Source: FEN-1297 sp964618785 (GTDB lineage Bacteria; Bacteroidota; Ignavibacteria; Ignavibacteriales; Ignavibacteriaceae). Taken from it: a stretch of 55,316 bases of DNA. The notes under the pieces were generated by a model that saw nothing but the letters and a program-made list of their open reading frames with translations, ran no database searches and had not been told where the DNA came from. Every line of letters begins with the position of its first letter. Positions within the stretch are counted from its first letter, which is position 1. A program made the position numbers and the translations under genes. Location: contig CAZUCY010000005.1 of assembly GCA_964618785.1 (NCBI GenBank), forward strand, positions 1 through 55,316, given 5' to 3'. Of the stretch, positions 1-8,554 are shown in pieces.

Positions 1-1
1 T

Positions 2-298
2 CACGTAAATGTAATAAAAGGATTTATGGGACAAACTACAGGCTTTCACAAAGCGATAATTAAAAAATCTATTATTATTTTAGCTGAACGACAGGGTACA
101 GACCAGGTAAAATATATTCACGGTGATTATGGCAGGGGAACATTTACGTTTTACGGCGGTCATGATCCTGAAGCCTATCAGCATCTTGTAGGCGATCCGC
201 CGACCGATTTGTCTTTGTATAAAAACTCGCCTGGCTACCGGTTAATATTAAATAATATTTTATTTCCAGCGGCTAAGCCGAAGAAACAGAAAACTTAA
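2..298 (+). CDS. C-terminal fragment of a Bacteroidota protein family often labelled asparagine synthetase B
   Basis: The reading frame is open from the first base of the window (codons from position 2 give HVNVIKGFMGQTT), so the gene starts upstream and only about 98 C-terminal residues are seen; the ATG at 26 is internal. The segment has the motif GGHDPEAYQH followed by SPGYRLILNN and a basic KPKKQKT tail. From memory this matches the end of a roughly 400-residue secreted Bacteroidota/Ignavibacteria family that databases often call asparagine synthetase B; the GGHDPE part resembles glutamine-amidotransferase-like (ThuA-type) folds. The enzymatic label is doubtful, since nothing here shows asparagine synthetase activity. 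It lies 27 bases before the FAH-family gene on the same strand. Confidence 0.6.
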   Translation, partial: HVNVIKGFMGQTTGFHKAIIKKSIIILAERQGTDQVKYIHGDYGRGTFTFYGGHDPEAYQHLVGDPPTDLSLYKNSPGYRLILNNILFPAAKPKKQKT

Positions 299-325
299 AT
301 TGTGTTCAATATTTAACATAAACTA

Positions 326-991
326 ATGGCATTTATGAAACAGACAAGAATTAAAAATTCATCGGGACAAATTCCTATAGGAAAAATTGTCTGTGTCGGA
401 AGAAATTATGCAGAGCATGCAAAAGAATTGGGAAATAAAATTCCTGAAAAACCTGTAGTATTCTTAAAGCCACCTTCTTCGGTTATTTATTCTGGGGATG
501 CAATTATCTATCCTGCTTTTTCAAATGAAATGCATCATGAGGTGGAACTGGTTCTTTTAATAGGGAAAAAAACAAAAGATGCTGATGAAAAAGACTCTGA
601 AGAGGCAATTGCCGGGTATGGCGTTGGATTGGATATGACTTTAAGAGATATTCAGAGTGAATTGAAAAAAAATGGACATCCTTGGACAATAGCCAAATGT
701 TTTGATACGTCGTCAGTACTTTCTGATTTTATTTTGAAAAATGATTATACTTTAACCTTAAACGAAATAATTTCTCTTGTTATCAATGATAAAAACAGGC
801 AATGTGAAAAATTAAGAATGATGTTGTTTCCACCGGCAAAATTGGTACAATACATTTCATCACTTATGACTTTGGAAAAAGGCGATTTAATTTTTACAGG
901 CACACCCAAAGGGGTTGGTAAAGTGGAAAAGGGAGATAAACTGTATGCTAAAATTAATGATATAGTCCAGTTGAACTGTACGGTAATTTAA
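326..991 (+). CDS. Fumarylacetoacetate hydrolase (FAH) family protein
   Basis: A 221-residue single-domain FAH-fold protein of the FAHD1/YcgM type, the group that hydrolyses acylpyruvates or decarboxylates oxaloacetate. Visible family signatures are GKIVCVGRNYAEHAKELG near the N-terminus (residues 19-36), the metal ligands E72 and E74 in HHEVELVLLIG, D103 in GLDMTLRD, and TGTPKGVGKVEKGD near the C-terminus. Length is normal for the family (about 200-220). The start could also be the ATG at 335; neither has a strong ribosome binding site. The exact substrate cannot be told from sequence. It follows the truncated upstream gene closely and may be cotranscribed; it converges with ruvA. Confidence 0.85.
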   Translation: MAFMKQTRIKNSSGQIPIGKIVCVGRNYAEHAKELGNKIPEKPVVFLKPPSSVIYSGDAIIYPAFSNEMHHEVELVLLIGKKTKDADEKDSEEAIAGYGVGLDMTLRDIQSELKKNGHPWTIAKCFDTSSVLSDFILKNDYTLTLNEIISLVINDKNRQCEKLRMMLFPPAKLVQYISSLMTLEKGDLIFTGTPKGVGKVEKGDKLYAKINDIVQLNCTVI

Positions 992-1008
992 ATATTTTAT
1001 AGCATATT

Positions 1009-1033
1009 AGAGAATATATTTCCAGGATTCTCT
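1009..1033. terminator. Possible weak hairpin between FAH gene and ruvA
   Basis: The arms AGAGAAT (1009-1015) and ATTCTCT (1027-1033) can pair around an 11-base loop between two convergent genes. There is no clear T tract, so terminator function is only a guess. Confidence 0.25.
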
Positions 1034-1122
1034 CTGATTAATGTGTAACTTATTATATTCAATATTTATTAAAACGAAGATATTTTGCCAAGATTCAGGG
1101 TTCATTTTGATGAATACCGCTT

Positions 1123-1704
1123 TTATCTATTTAAAGAACTTAGCGCTTTTTTGATTAATTCTTCCAGGGCGCTGTCGGGGCTGCTGCTTAAAATTTCCCT
1201 AACCACATTTTCCGCCGTTTTTGAATTATATCCAAGTGTTCCTAAAGCAGCTACAGCTTCATTCTTAATACTGTGGGAGATTTCAGTTGTATCACCGCCA
1301 GCAATATTGCTTACTTTAGTCCCTAGTTCAAGTACTAATCTCTCTGCTGTTTTTTTACCTATACCGGGAACGGCAACTATGCGTGATATATCGGATAATT
1401 GAATCGCTCTTTTAAGATCGTCGGTTTTAATTCCCGAAAGGATACTTAACGCAATTTTGGGACCTATTCCGTTTACCGAAATAAGAAGTTCGAACATTTC
1501 TTTTTCCGTTTCAGTTGAAAAGCCGAAAAGTGTAATTGAATCTTCTTTTACACTGGTATGAATAAACAGGGATGCAGAGTCCTTGCCTGAAATCTTTTCA
1601 AAAGTATTTATAGAAATGTTTACCAAATAGCCAACCCCGTTTACATTAAGTAAAATTTTTGTTGGTTTTGATGATATTATTTTTCCTGTTAGATAGCCAA
1701 TCAT
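1123..1704 (-). CDS. ruvA: Holliday junction branch migration protein RuvA
   Basis: RuvA binds four-way Holliday junctions as a tetramer and loads the RuvB helicase for branch migration in recombination and repair. The 193-residue product has the three expected parts: an OB-fold N-terminus beginning MIGYLTGKI, a central region with two helix-hairpin-helix motifs (VNGIGPKIALSIL around residues 77-89, VPGIGKKTAERL around 112-123), and a C-terminal three-helix domain (about 145-193) that contacts RuvB. Length is close to E. coli RuvA (203). ruvB and ruvC are not in the window, so it stands alone here, convergent with the FAH gene. Confidence 0.95.
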   Translation of the reverse strand: MIGYLTGKIISSKPTKILLNVNGVGYLVNISINTFEKISGKDSASLFIHTSVKEDSITLFGFSTETEKEMFELLISVNGIGPKIALSILSGIKTDDLKRAIQLSDISRIVAVPGIGKKTAERLVLELGTKVSNIAGGDTTEISHSIKNEAVAALGTLGYNSKTAENVVREILSSSPDSALEELIKKALSSLNR

Positions 1705-1936
1705 TTTTAAATATAGAATATATTATTAAATAAAGAAAAAATTTATTGTACAAAACTTAAGAATTTTACATCCCGCATTCTATATTATTCAATAGTGTTG
1801 AGTAAAATATTTAAACGGAGTAAAGTTCTAATTATGTTTAAAAATAACAAAATTCTCCTTGTAATAATATTGTATAATTATTTCTTTTGTTTTGTTATCT
1901 TAATGTCATAAACTATACTAAAGATAGCTTCTATTT

Positions 1937-2382
1937 CTACCCCTTCGGCATTTTGATATTTTTCTGCAATACATAATAATATATATAATCTTCAAATATG
2001 GCTTGCATTTTATTTATAAAATATTGGTCACAATCTATATAATTAGGTCCCCAATGAAAACCAATAGCAATTACTCCGCATTTATATTTAAAATTCATTA
2101 AGCCAGAAAATAGTAGAAACTTGTTCCTGCCAATTACGAATTCATCTTTGATTTCTTTTCCACCATGCAGAACTTCGCAATATTTTTTAGCTCTTGCAAT
2201 TCTTGCTTGTGCGCTAATTGATCAAATTCGATAAACACGGCTATAGCACAAAAATTATTTTTCAGATAAAAATATATTCTTGCAGTGGAATCAATTCTTC
2301 CATTTGAAAGAACAATTACATTTGTTTTTTTATTTAAAATACTCAAAGTTATTTTAATAATGATTTGAATAAGTACGCTCAA
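1937..2382 (-). pseudogene. Decayed PP-loop ATPase (QueC/ExsB-like)
   Basis: Two frames must be joined. The first (from 2382) reads VIVLSNGRIDSTARIYF and IEFDQLAHKQELQELK, which is the N-terminal PP-loop of a 7-cyano-7-deazaguanine synthase-like enzyme; the canonical SGGxDS is corrupted to SNGRIDS with one extra residue. That frame stops at 2134. The second frame continues from about 2167 with LHGGKEIKDEFVIGRNKFL, GVIAIGFHWGPNYIDC and FINKMQAIFEDY, the GRN-x-FL and NYIDCDQ region of the same family, and ends at a stop at 1937-1939. The C-terminal cysteine zinc site is absent. A short additional tail may continue in another frame to about 1877. Frameshift, broken P-loop and truncation together make activity impossible. 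The gene was once a nucleobase-adenylating enzyme, perhaps in queuosine synthesis or a mobile or defence context. Confidence 0.7.
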
Positions 2383-3009
2383 ATATTATTCAGGTAATTG
2401 TTCTCAATTATATAGAGACGCAGTTTCAAAATTAGTTTCTTGACAAATTTAGCTACTTATAAAATTAAGGACAATAAAAAACTATAATTTTCTATTCTTA
2501 AACTTCCAAATACGTCTATCACTTTTTCTCATTCAATAGTTCATTTTACGCTATTCTCTCCGTTTTAATAAATCCTATATTCGATAAAAGTACTTCTTGC
2601 GAAAATTTATTTCTCTCATTTTGTATGACGGAGATTATCTTTGTCTGCGTTTAAGCAACACCCCATGCAAATCGATCAGATATTTATTTTTCGTATCAAC
2701 CTAAAACTCATGTAATAATTCAAGAAATAAGAATTTTCATTAATACTGCCTATTGAAAAAAAAATTATATACATCTTATAAAAATCAATACTTTAAGGGT
2801 TATTGATTTTATTTCCAATAGCGAAGCGAATTTGATGTTCTGATTAAATTATACATGCAATTTATAAAAGGTCTGCACCGTGAAGGTTATATTTAGCAGG
2901 GGCAGGCTCTCATGGCACAGAAGTAATATAATTTTTAATGGTGGAATCGATAATAATATAAAGAAGTTTTCATGCTTCCACTATTTAAAGTTAAAGGTAT
3001 ATAATTAAG
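2383..3009. other. 627-base gene-poor region
   Basis: No intact gene is visible. On the minus strand one frame between about 2690 and 2490 reads as short peptide stretches such as TKIISVIQNE and VLLSNIGFIKTERIA separated by four stops; this may be a further coding relic (possibly a winged-helix type protein), but the support is weak. A perfect AT-rich inverted repeat lies at 2781-2810. Confidence 0.35.
2781..2810. terminator. Perfect 10-bp inverted repeat, terminator-like
   Basis: AAAATCAATA (2781-2790) and TATTGATTTT (2801-2810) pair perfectly around a 10-base loop. The stem is AT-rich and the right arm ends in T bases, so it could end transcription on the plus strand, but no intact gene precedes it. 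Confidence 0.35.
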
Positions 3010-3640
3010 TTATGTCGAAGAAACATAATTCTCGTTTGATACCGATGAATGCAATTGATACTGGATGCCTTTGTTGCAGTCTGCATGAAAGGATAACCAT
3101 CTGCATGCAGACCATTCGGCACCAGAAACAGCCGCTACACCAACTGCCAATTGTGTAGAGCTGGACTCGTATGATACTTGCACCCAGTATCCCCGGTTAT
3201 TTACATTATAAAGACCAGAATATAAACGGACACGGCCATGTGGATTTATATACCACAAGTATTGGAAAACAAAAGTAACTGCTGCGAATTTCGTTGAAGT
3301 GATTCCGGGAACAGTACCGGCGCTAGTATCTCCGATTGATCTGGAAGACGAGCCGGGCCCATTGTTAGTGATACCATTAATTGCTATTTCCCCTTGAATG
3401 GCATTTCACTCTGAAAGCTGATACTGGGCGCCGATTGTGGATTCCTGGAATGATGTGAGGCTAAAGTTTCCGGCAATCCCGAATTGGAGAGCAAACAAAC
3501 CTTCTTTATAAGAAACGGTTTCAGAGGATTGGCTTTGAGCTTGACAAGAAAAGGAAAGTGGTATTGAAACCAAGATAAAAAGCAGAATTCCATTTTTGAG
3601 TTTATTAATATAGAGTCTCCTGAAAAATGATGCCGCGCGA
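3010..3640 (-). pseudogene. Decayed outer-membrane/secreted beta-barrel-like protein
   Basis: One minus-strand frame runs from about 3640 to the TAA at 3010 and reads as a coherent exported protein: a hydrophobic signal (GILLFILVSIPLSFSCQAQS), then strand-rich sequence with FALQFGIAGNFSL, IGAQYQLSE, FAAVTFVFQYLWYINPHGR and WSACRWLSFHADCNKGIQYQ. Two lesions are visible. There is no ATG, GTG or TTG in frame before the signal peptide; an ATT (3613-3615) lies 6 bases after AGGAGA, so an ATG may have mutated there. An in-frame TGA sits at 3408-3410 after QYQLSE. Alternating aromatic strands with an exported N-terminus suggest an outer-membrane beta-barrel; the family is not named with confidence. 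The C-terminus also looks shortened. Confidence 0.6.
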
Positions 3641-3682
3641 TTTAATGTGGTAGCTGGTCAGGTTGGCAACCTGAACTACATA

Positions 3683-5218
3683 TTAATCTTCTTCTTTTAT
3701 TTCAATTTCTATTTCGGGTTTGGGCGGTCTTTCATATAGGTCTGCAAGTTCTTTGTAATATCCTGCAAGATAATCCGGCACCTGATCCCATGTAAAACGC
3801 CAAGTCCAATTTCCGCCAAGTTTACCCGGGAAGTTCATTCTTGATTCTCCACCAAGATTCAAAATATCCTGCATAGGTATAACTACAAGATCAGCAACGG
3901 AGGAATAAGCAGCCCTAATCAATTCTTTAAGTATATCATCACCGTAATAATTTAAGTAACGCTGTGTATGCCGATAAATATCATTATCCTCTGTTTTGGC
4001 TTTTTCAAAATACGCACGCGTTGTATCGTTATCATGCGAACCTGTAAATACCATACAGTTATGAATATAATTGTGAGGAAGGAATTTCCTTTCCATCTTA
4101 GTTCCAAAGGCAAACTGGAGAATCTTCATTCCGGGGAAATTAAATTTATCCCTTAACTCTGCAACGGATTTTGTTATAACACCGAGGTCTTCGGCTATAA
4201 TAGGCAGATCGCCCAAATATTTTTTTACCGTATTAAATAATTTTTCTCCCGGCGCTTTAACCCACCTTCCTTTTTCAGCGGTAACAGCTTCGCCGGGAAC
4301 TTCCCAGAAAGCATCAAAACCACGAAAGTGATCGATACGAATTATATCTACAGTTTCAAGAAGATTTGCAAATCTCCGCCTCCACCATTGGAAATCATCC
4401 TTTTCCATAATATTCCAGTTGTAAAGCGGATTACCCCAAAGCTGCCCGGTTGCGCTAAAATAATCCGGCGGAACGCCTGCAACCGTTTCAAGTTTACCTT
4501 CTTTATCAATAGTAAAAAGTTCTTTATGTGCCCATAAGTCGGCGCTGTCGTACGCAATAAAAATAGGCATATCCCCTATAATTTTTATTTCTTTTGAATT
4601 TGCATACGATTTTAATTCTTTCCATTGTAAAAAGAATTGATACTGAACGAACTTATGGTACAAAATACTATCAGCTAATTTTTCCTCCCAGCTTTTTAAA
4701 GCTGATTTTTTGCGAACGACTAAATCTTTATTCCAGTTTGTCCAAAGCTGTCCGCCGTGAAAATCTTTCGCAGCCATAAAGAAGGCAAAGTCGTTAAGCC
4801 AATCTTTGTTCGCATTGTTAAATTCTTCAAAAGAGGTATTAGCCCCATTATTAATATTTTTGAAATTTTCAAAAGCTTTTTTTAATAAAATTTTTTTATA
4901 ATTGATTATCTGTCCGAATTCAATTTGGTGAGGATTGGTTACCGGAACGCCGTTTAAATCATTTTGAGTAAGAAAACCTTTTTCTAAAAGTTTTTCAAGG
5001 CTAATTAATAAAGGATTCCCGGCAAATGCAGAAAAGCACTGATATGGTGAATCTCCATACCCGGTGGGACCGAGAGGGAAAACCTGCCAAAGCTTTTGAC
5101 CAGCAGCTTCAAGAAAGTTTACAAAATTATATGCTTCATTTCCGAGATCGCCAATACCAAAATTGCCCGGCAGCGAGGTCGGGTGCAATAAAATTCCTGC
5201 AGTACGTTTAAAACTCAT
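3683..5218 (-). CDS. malQ: 4-alpha-glucanotransferase (amylomaltase)
   Basis: MalQ transfers maltooligosaccharide segments between alpha-1,4-glucans in glycogen/maltodextrin metabolism (GH77). The 511-residue cytoplasmic protein begins with the family hallmark SFKRTAGILLHPTSLPG and GIGDLGNEAY, then LWQVFPLGPTGYGDSPYQ. The catalytic region shows the nucleophile aspartate in DIIRIDHFRGFDAFWEVP, the acid/base in PIIAEDLGVIT and the transition-state aspartate in FTGSHDNDTTRAYF. Length is typical of the bacterial short form (about 500). The C-terminus is acidic and repetitive (EIEIEIKEED). It is divergent from the CPBP gene across 119 bases and appears monocistronic. Confidence 0.95.
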   Translation of the reverse strand: MSFKRTAGILLHPTSLPGNFGIGDLGNEAYNFVNFLEAAGQKLWQVFPLGPTGYGDSPYQCFSAFAGNPLLISLEKLLEKGFLTQNDLNGVPVTNPHQIEFGQIINYKKILLKKAFENFKNINNGANTSFEEFNNANKDWLNDFAFFMAAKDFHGGQLWTNWNKDLVVRKKSALKSWEEKLADSILYHKFVQYQFFLQWKELKSYANSKEIKIIGDMPIFIAYDSADLWAHKELFTIDKEGKLETVAGVPPDYFSATGQLWGNPLYNWNIMEKDDFQWWRRRFANLLETVDIIRIDHFRGFDAFWEVPGEAVTAEKGRWVKAPGEKLFNTVKKYLGDLPIIAEDLGVITKSVAELRDKFNFPGMKILQFAFGTKMERKFLPHNYIHNCMVFTGSHDNDTTRAYFEKAKTEDNDIYRHTQRYLNYYGDDILKELIRAAYSSVADLVVIPMQDILNLGGESRMNFPGKLGGNWTWRFTWDQVPDYLAGYYKELADLYERPPKPEIEIEIKEED

Positions 5219-5337
5219 GTTAGCCTCAAAATTTTTATTATGAAAGATAAAGAATGGATGGATAAAAAGTTAAGCTTTCATAAAATTATTTAATAATTTT
5301 TCAGACACTTATTTTATAATTAAATAAGAATTTTTAA

Positions 5338-6249
5338 ATGGCAGCAATAATTTGCAGTTTGCAATCGACCTGGAAAATCCTTTGGAGAATGATTCTGTTT
5401 TATCTTACCTGGGCGATATTTTTAGCCGTATTCTTTGTGCCGTTCGGTTTAGGATTTACTAAGTGGTACCATGCATCTCCTATTGAAGCGCGGCTATATA
5501 GCGATATTATAACCGTTGTTACAATACTGGCTGCTACATGGGTAATGACCCGGTTCATTGATCATCGCCCATTTCTAACAATCGGACTTGCATTTAATCG
5601 CGTCTTTAGAGATTTTTTAATCGGAGCCGCTATTGGATGTACATGGTTAGGGGCGTCTGTCGGAATAATTTGGGCATTTGGCTGGGCTTCGCCTATACCA
5701 ACGTCCGGTTTTTCCGGGCCAGTATTAGCGGGTTCCACAATTGCTATGTTCTTTAATGTTTTCGCTCAGGAAGTGTTACTTTGCGGATTTATTTTTCAAA
5801 CAATCAGAAGTCGGTCTAATATTGTTATTGCAATATCGGTTTCGGCTGCATTATTTGCAGGCTATCATGCCGGTGCATTTAAGGGCGAGTGGCTGCCGGT
5901 GATAAATGTATTTACTGCAGGAATATTATTTTGTCTTTCTTATATCTTAACCGATAATTTGTGGCTTCCAATTGCAATCCACTTTTTATGGGATGTTTTG
6001 TTAGGGCCGGTACTTGGATTAACCGAAAGCGGTAAAAGCGATTTAGGAGGAGGCTGGAGAATGTTTTCTTTGCATGGTCCATCATTATTTACCGGCGGGA
6101 CATTCGGTATGGAAGGTGGTTTAGTAGTAACTATTACAACAGTTTTCTTCCTAATAATTATTTGTTTTTTTCAGCGTCGAAAAATTAGAAAACTGTTTTT
6201 AAAATGTGCTCAATCGAGCATTGATATTGACTATAGACACACAATATAG
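5338..6249 (+). CDS. CPBP-family intramembrane protein with altered protease motif
   Basis: A 303-residue multi-pass membrane protein with about eight hydrophobic segments. The C-terminal half is a CPBP (CAAX protease/bacteriocin-processing, Abi) domain: the first motif region FNVFAQEVLLCGFIFQ, the second ALFAGYHAG and the third LPIAIHFLWDVLLGP. The usual EExxxRG of motif 1 here reads QEVLLCG: the first glutamate is Q and the arginine is C. The motif 2 histidine (FxxxH) and motif 3 HxxxD are present. Family members cleave membrane-associated peptides or act in immunity and sorting; with the changed motif 1, proteolytic activity is uncertain. The decayed toxin-antitoxin relic follows directly. 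Confidence 0.8.
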   Translation: MAAIICSLQSTWKILWRMILFYLTWAIFLAVFFVPFGLGFTKWYHASPIEARLYSDIITVVTILAATWVMTRFIDHRPFLTIGLAFNRVFRDFLIGAAIGCTWLGASVGIIWAFGWASPIPTSGFSGPVLAGSTIAMFFNVFAQEVLLCGFIFQTIRSRSNIVIAISVSAALFAGYHAGAFKGEWLPVINVFTAGILFCLSYILTDNLWLPIAIHFLWDVLLGPVLGLTESGKSDLGGGWRMFSLHGPSLFTGGTFGMEGGLVVTITTVFFLIIICFFQRRKIRKLFLKCAQSSIDIDYRHTI

Positions 6250-6257
6250 TCGATTTA

Positions 6258-6335
6258 GTGTTTTTTGTTGAAGATGATGAGAAAATATTTCTCAAAACAA
6301 TTACTCCAAGTAGAAAAACGACAAAAAATTATTAG
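6258..6335 (+). pseudogene. Possible toxin relic (BrnT-like C-terminus)
   Basis: The frame from 6258 reads VFFVEDDEKIFLKTITPSRK and TTKNY before a TAG. It resembles the C-terminal strand and tail of BrnT-type toxins (pattern RIISARKATKxE). It is placed directly before the antitoxin relic, where the toxin gene of such a pair belongs. Only about 25 residues remain, so the assignment leans on context. Confidence 0.3.
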
Positions 6336-6566
6336 GATGATAAAAATGAAATATTGGATAAAGAAGGGGAAAAACTGCTTAAATCTTATGAAAACAATGA
6401 ATAGAGCTCAATTAAAAACTTTTAAAAAAGAAAACAAATTATATAGAAGCTGCAAAGCATGCAGCAGCTAAAAACAGGAGAATCAATAGAAAAGGGCATG
6501 CCGTACTAGATATTAGTTGCAAGTATAATTCATAGATATATATTCTGGAAATTTAAAGAAGGATAA
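6336..6566 (+). pseudogene. Decayed ribbon-helix-helix (CopG-like) antitoxin
   Basis: Fragments in three frames line up with one small antitoxin of the family ending in PYQTLxASxxHKY: first EILDKEGEKLLKSYENNE then a TAG (6402-6404) and SSIKNF; next, in another frame, NYIEAAKHAAAKNRRIN; and last, in a third frame, GMPY, a TAG in place of the glutamine codon, then ILVASIIHRY and a stop at 6564-6566. The ribbon strand (RINIRLS in relatives) is interrupted by a deletion. At least two nonsense codons and two frameshifts mean no functional antitoxin can be made. The ORF starting at 6265 in this region is only a shadow. Confidence 0.65.
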
Positions 6567-6732
6567 ATATAATATCTTACAACTTATTGAATTACATACC
6601 AGTTATTATTCCCATCCCTTATTAATTCCATATTATTTACTTTTTTAAATTGAATTCAATATGATTTAAGCTTATTTTTGTTGCAGAATAATTGAATTAT
6701 TATGAATAATAAATTAAAATATTGGAGTTAAA

Positions 6733-7782
6733 ATGTTAGAGAAAATTAAAGAACTATTAGGCGCGGAAGCCGAAACGTTATTAACTTATAAAGCTAAATA
6801 TCCAAAAGAAAAATTGCACCTGCCGGGAGCTGATTTCGTAGACAGAATATTTGCACAAACCGACAGGAATATTAATGTACTTAAAAATCTGCAATGGATA
6901 TTATCCTGCGGAAGATTAGCGGGTACCGGGTACGTTTCAATTCTTCCGGTAGACCAGGGTATTGAACATTCCGGCGGCGCTTCATTTGCTCCAAACCCGG
7001 AGTATTTCGATCCTGAGAATATTGTTAAGCTTGCGATAGAAGGCGGCTGTAACGCTGTAGCTTCGACCCTCGGCGTTCTTGGTATGACTTCCAGAAAGTA
7101 TGCTCACAAAATTCCCTTCATAGTAAAAATTAACCATAATGAACTATTAACATACCCTAATAAATTTGACCAGATTATGTTTGCCGGCGTTGAACAGGCT
7201 TATGATATGGGCGCAGCCGCAGTTGGCGCTACTATTTATTTCGGTTCAGATGAAGCTACAAGGCAAATTGTTGAAGTAAGCCAGGCTTTTAAGTTTGCTC
7301 ATGAATTAGGATTAGCTACAATACTTTGGTGCTATCTGAGAAACCCCGCATTCAAGACAAAAGAAAAAGATTATCATGTAGCAGCCGATTTAACGGGACA
7401 GGCAAATCACTTAGGCGTTACAATTGAAGCGGATATTATTAAACAAAAATTACCCGAATGCAACGGGGGTTTTGAAGCATTAAAATTTGGTAAAACAAGC
7501 AAAAAAGTTTACACCGATTTAACAACAGACAATCCAATTGATTTAACCCGCTATCAGGTACTGAACAATTATGCCGGCAGAGCGGGATTAATTAACAGCG
7601 GCGGCGCTTCAGGCGCGAACGATTTTGCCGAAGCAGCTAAAACTGCTGTTATCAACAAAAGAGCAGGCGGTATGGGACTAATCTGCGGAAGAAAATCATT
7701 TCAGCGTCCTATGTCTGAAGGGGTAAAACTTCTGAATACAATTCAGGATATTTATCTTGAAAAAGAGATTACTATTGCTTAG
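6733..7782 (+). CDS. fbaB: Class I fructose-bisphosphate aldolase (DhnA/FbaB type)
   Basis: Schiff-base aldolase that interconverts fructose-1,6-bisphosphate with dihydroxyacetone phosphate and glyceraldehyde-3-phosphate in glycolysis/gluconeogenesis. The 349 residues match the length of E. coli FbaB (350). Family signatures are ILPVDQGIEHSGG, GGCNAVASTLGVLG, PFIVKINHNELL, AYDMGAAAVGATIYFGS, the lysine-bearing VTIEADIIKQKLP, the phosphate-binding LINSGGASG and GGMGLICGRKSFQRP. TTGGAG at 6721-6726 is a good ribosome binding site. A strong terminator follows 21 bases after the stop, so the gene is a single transcription unit. Confidence 0.95.
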   Translation: MLEKIKELLGAEAETLLTYKAKYPKEKLHLPGADFVDRIFAQTDRNINVLKNLQWILSCGRLAGTGYVSILPVDQGIEHSGGASFAPNPEYFDPENIVKLAIEGGCNAVASTLGVLGMTSRKYAHKIPFIVKINHNELLTYPNKFDQIMFAGVEQAYDMGAAAVGATIYFGSDEATRQIVEVSQAFKFAHELGLATILWCYLRNPAFKTKEKDYHVAADLTGQANHLGVTIEADIIKQKLPECNGGFEALKFGKTSKKVYTDLTTDNPIDLTRYQVLNNYAGRAGLINSGGASGANDFAEAAKTAVINKRAGGMGLICGRKSFQRPMSEGVKLLNTIQDIYLEKEITIA

Positions 7783-7803
7783 TTAGTAATAACTCTCAAA
7801 AGG

Positions 7804-7838
7804 AAAAAAGCCCCGATAGTTTATATCGGGGCTTTTTT
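7804..7838. terminator. Strong bidirectional Rho-independent terminator
   Basis: GCCCCGATA (7810-7818) pairs with TATCGGGGC (7824-7832) around GTTTA, flanked by six A bases on the left and six T bases on the right. It ends the aldolase gene on the plus strand and can also serve the cytochrome c gene from the minus strand. Confidence 0.92.
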
Positions 7839-7856
7839 AATTATTGAGCAATTTTT

Positions 7857-8279
7857 CTACTTTTGAAGGCTCTGCAAATAATCGGCAATTTTTCCTAATT
7901 CCTTTACATCAATATTGCTGAATGAAGGCATTATTGAATTTGGATACATAGACCTAAGGTTTTTGAAATTCTCCGAGTTAATATAGGAAGACGGATTACG
8001 AAGATAATTAATTAATTCATCCCTGGACCAATTTTGTTTAAGGTTATGCAAATCAGGAGCCATTCTTGTACCCGCTAGATCACTTCCATGACAGCCTGTA
8101 CAGCCTAAACTTGAGACAAGCTCAGCGGGTGTTTTGATTTTTGATGATTGATCCGTTCCTGTGTTCATATCCGGAAGGCCTTTTTGTTGTACGTCCGACC
8201 TTTGAGTGTTCTTTTCTAAAAAAAATAGTAAGAAAAACAATACTAATACCGCCGCTATCCATACTTGAGGTTTTGTCAT
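7857..8279 (-). CDS. Membrane-anchored monoheme cytochrome c
   Basis: A 140-residue protein with one N-terminal membrane anchor (residues 6-22, VWIAAVLVLFFLLFFLE), a linker rich in polar residues, and a class I cytochrome c domain. The heme-binding motif is CTGCH (C60, C63, H64) and the likely axial methionine is M117 in NSIMPSF. The domain lies outside the cytoplasmic membrane and passes electrons; the partner cannot be named because no oxidase or reductase gene is adjacent. The start codon at 8279 has GGAT 9 bases upstream. It shares the terminator at 7804-7838 with the aldolase gene. Confidence 0.85.
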   Translation of the reverse strand: MTKPQVWIAAVLVLFFLLFFLEKNTQRSDVQQKGLPDMNTGTDQSSKIKTPAELVSSLGCTGCHGSDLAGTRMAPDLHNLKQNWSRDELINYLRNPSSYINSENFKNLRSMYPNSIMPSFSNIDVKELGKIADYLQSLQK

Positions 8280-8554
8280 AATTAATTATCCGGTTTTTTT
8301 AGGTAAATATAGCCCGCTAAAGCGCAAAGGGCACAGCGCAAAGTTCAAAGTTCCTTTATATAAAAATACATGAAGTAAAGTAAAAAAACGATAAGAATTA
8401 TTAAAAGTTTAAAAAAGTTTGCTTTACAGCATTATAGCAGCAGAATACACCTAATTTTGCTATAGTTCAATAGATTATTATTGTTATTTCCTTAAAATAG
8501 CAATATATATTTCTTAGTTTATATCTTTAAGAGTTTTAATGTAAAAATGAGTTG

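Noticed and set aside
3384..3593. 69-codon minus-strand ORF starting at an ATG
   Set aside because: The coherent exported sequence is in a different frame of the same strand; this one has no signal peptide pattern and ends without homology.
6265..6471. 68-codon ORF after the CPBP gene
   Set aside because: It is a shadow frame over the decayed toxin-antitoxin relic; the homology lies in other frames.
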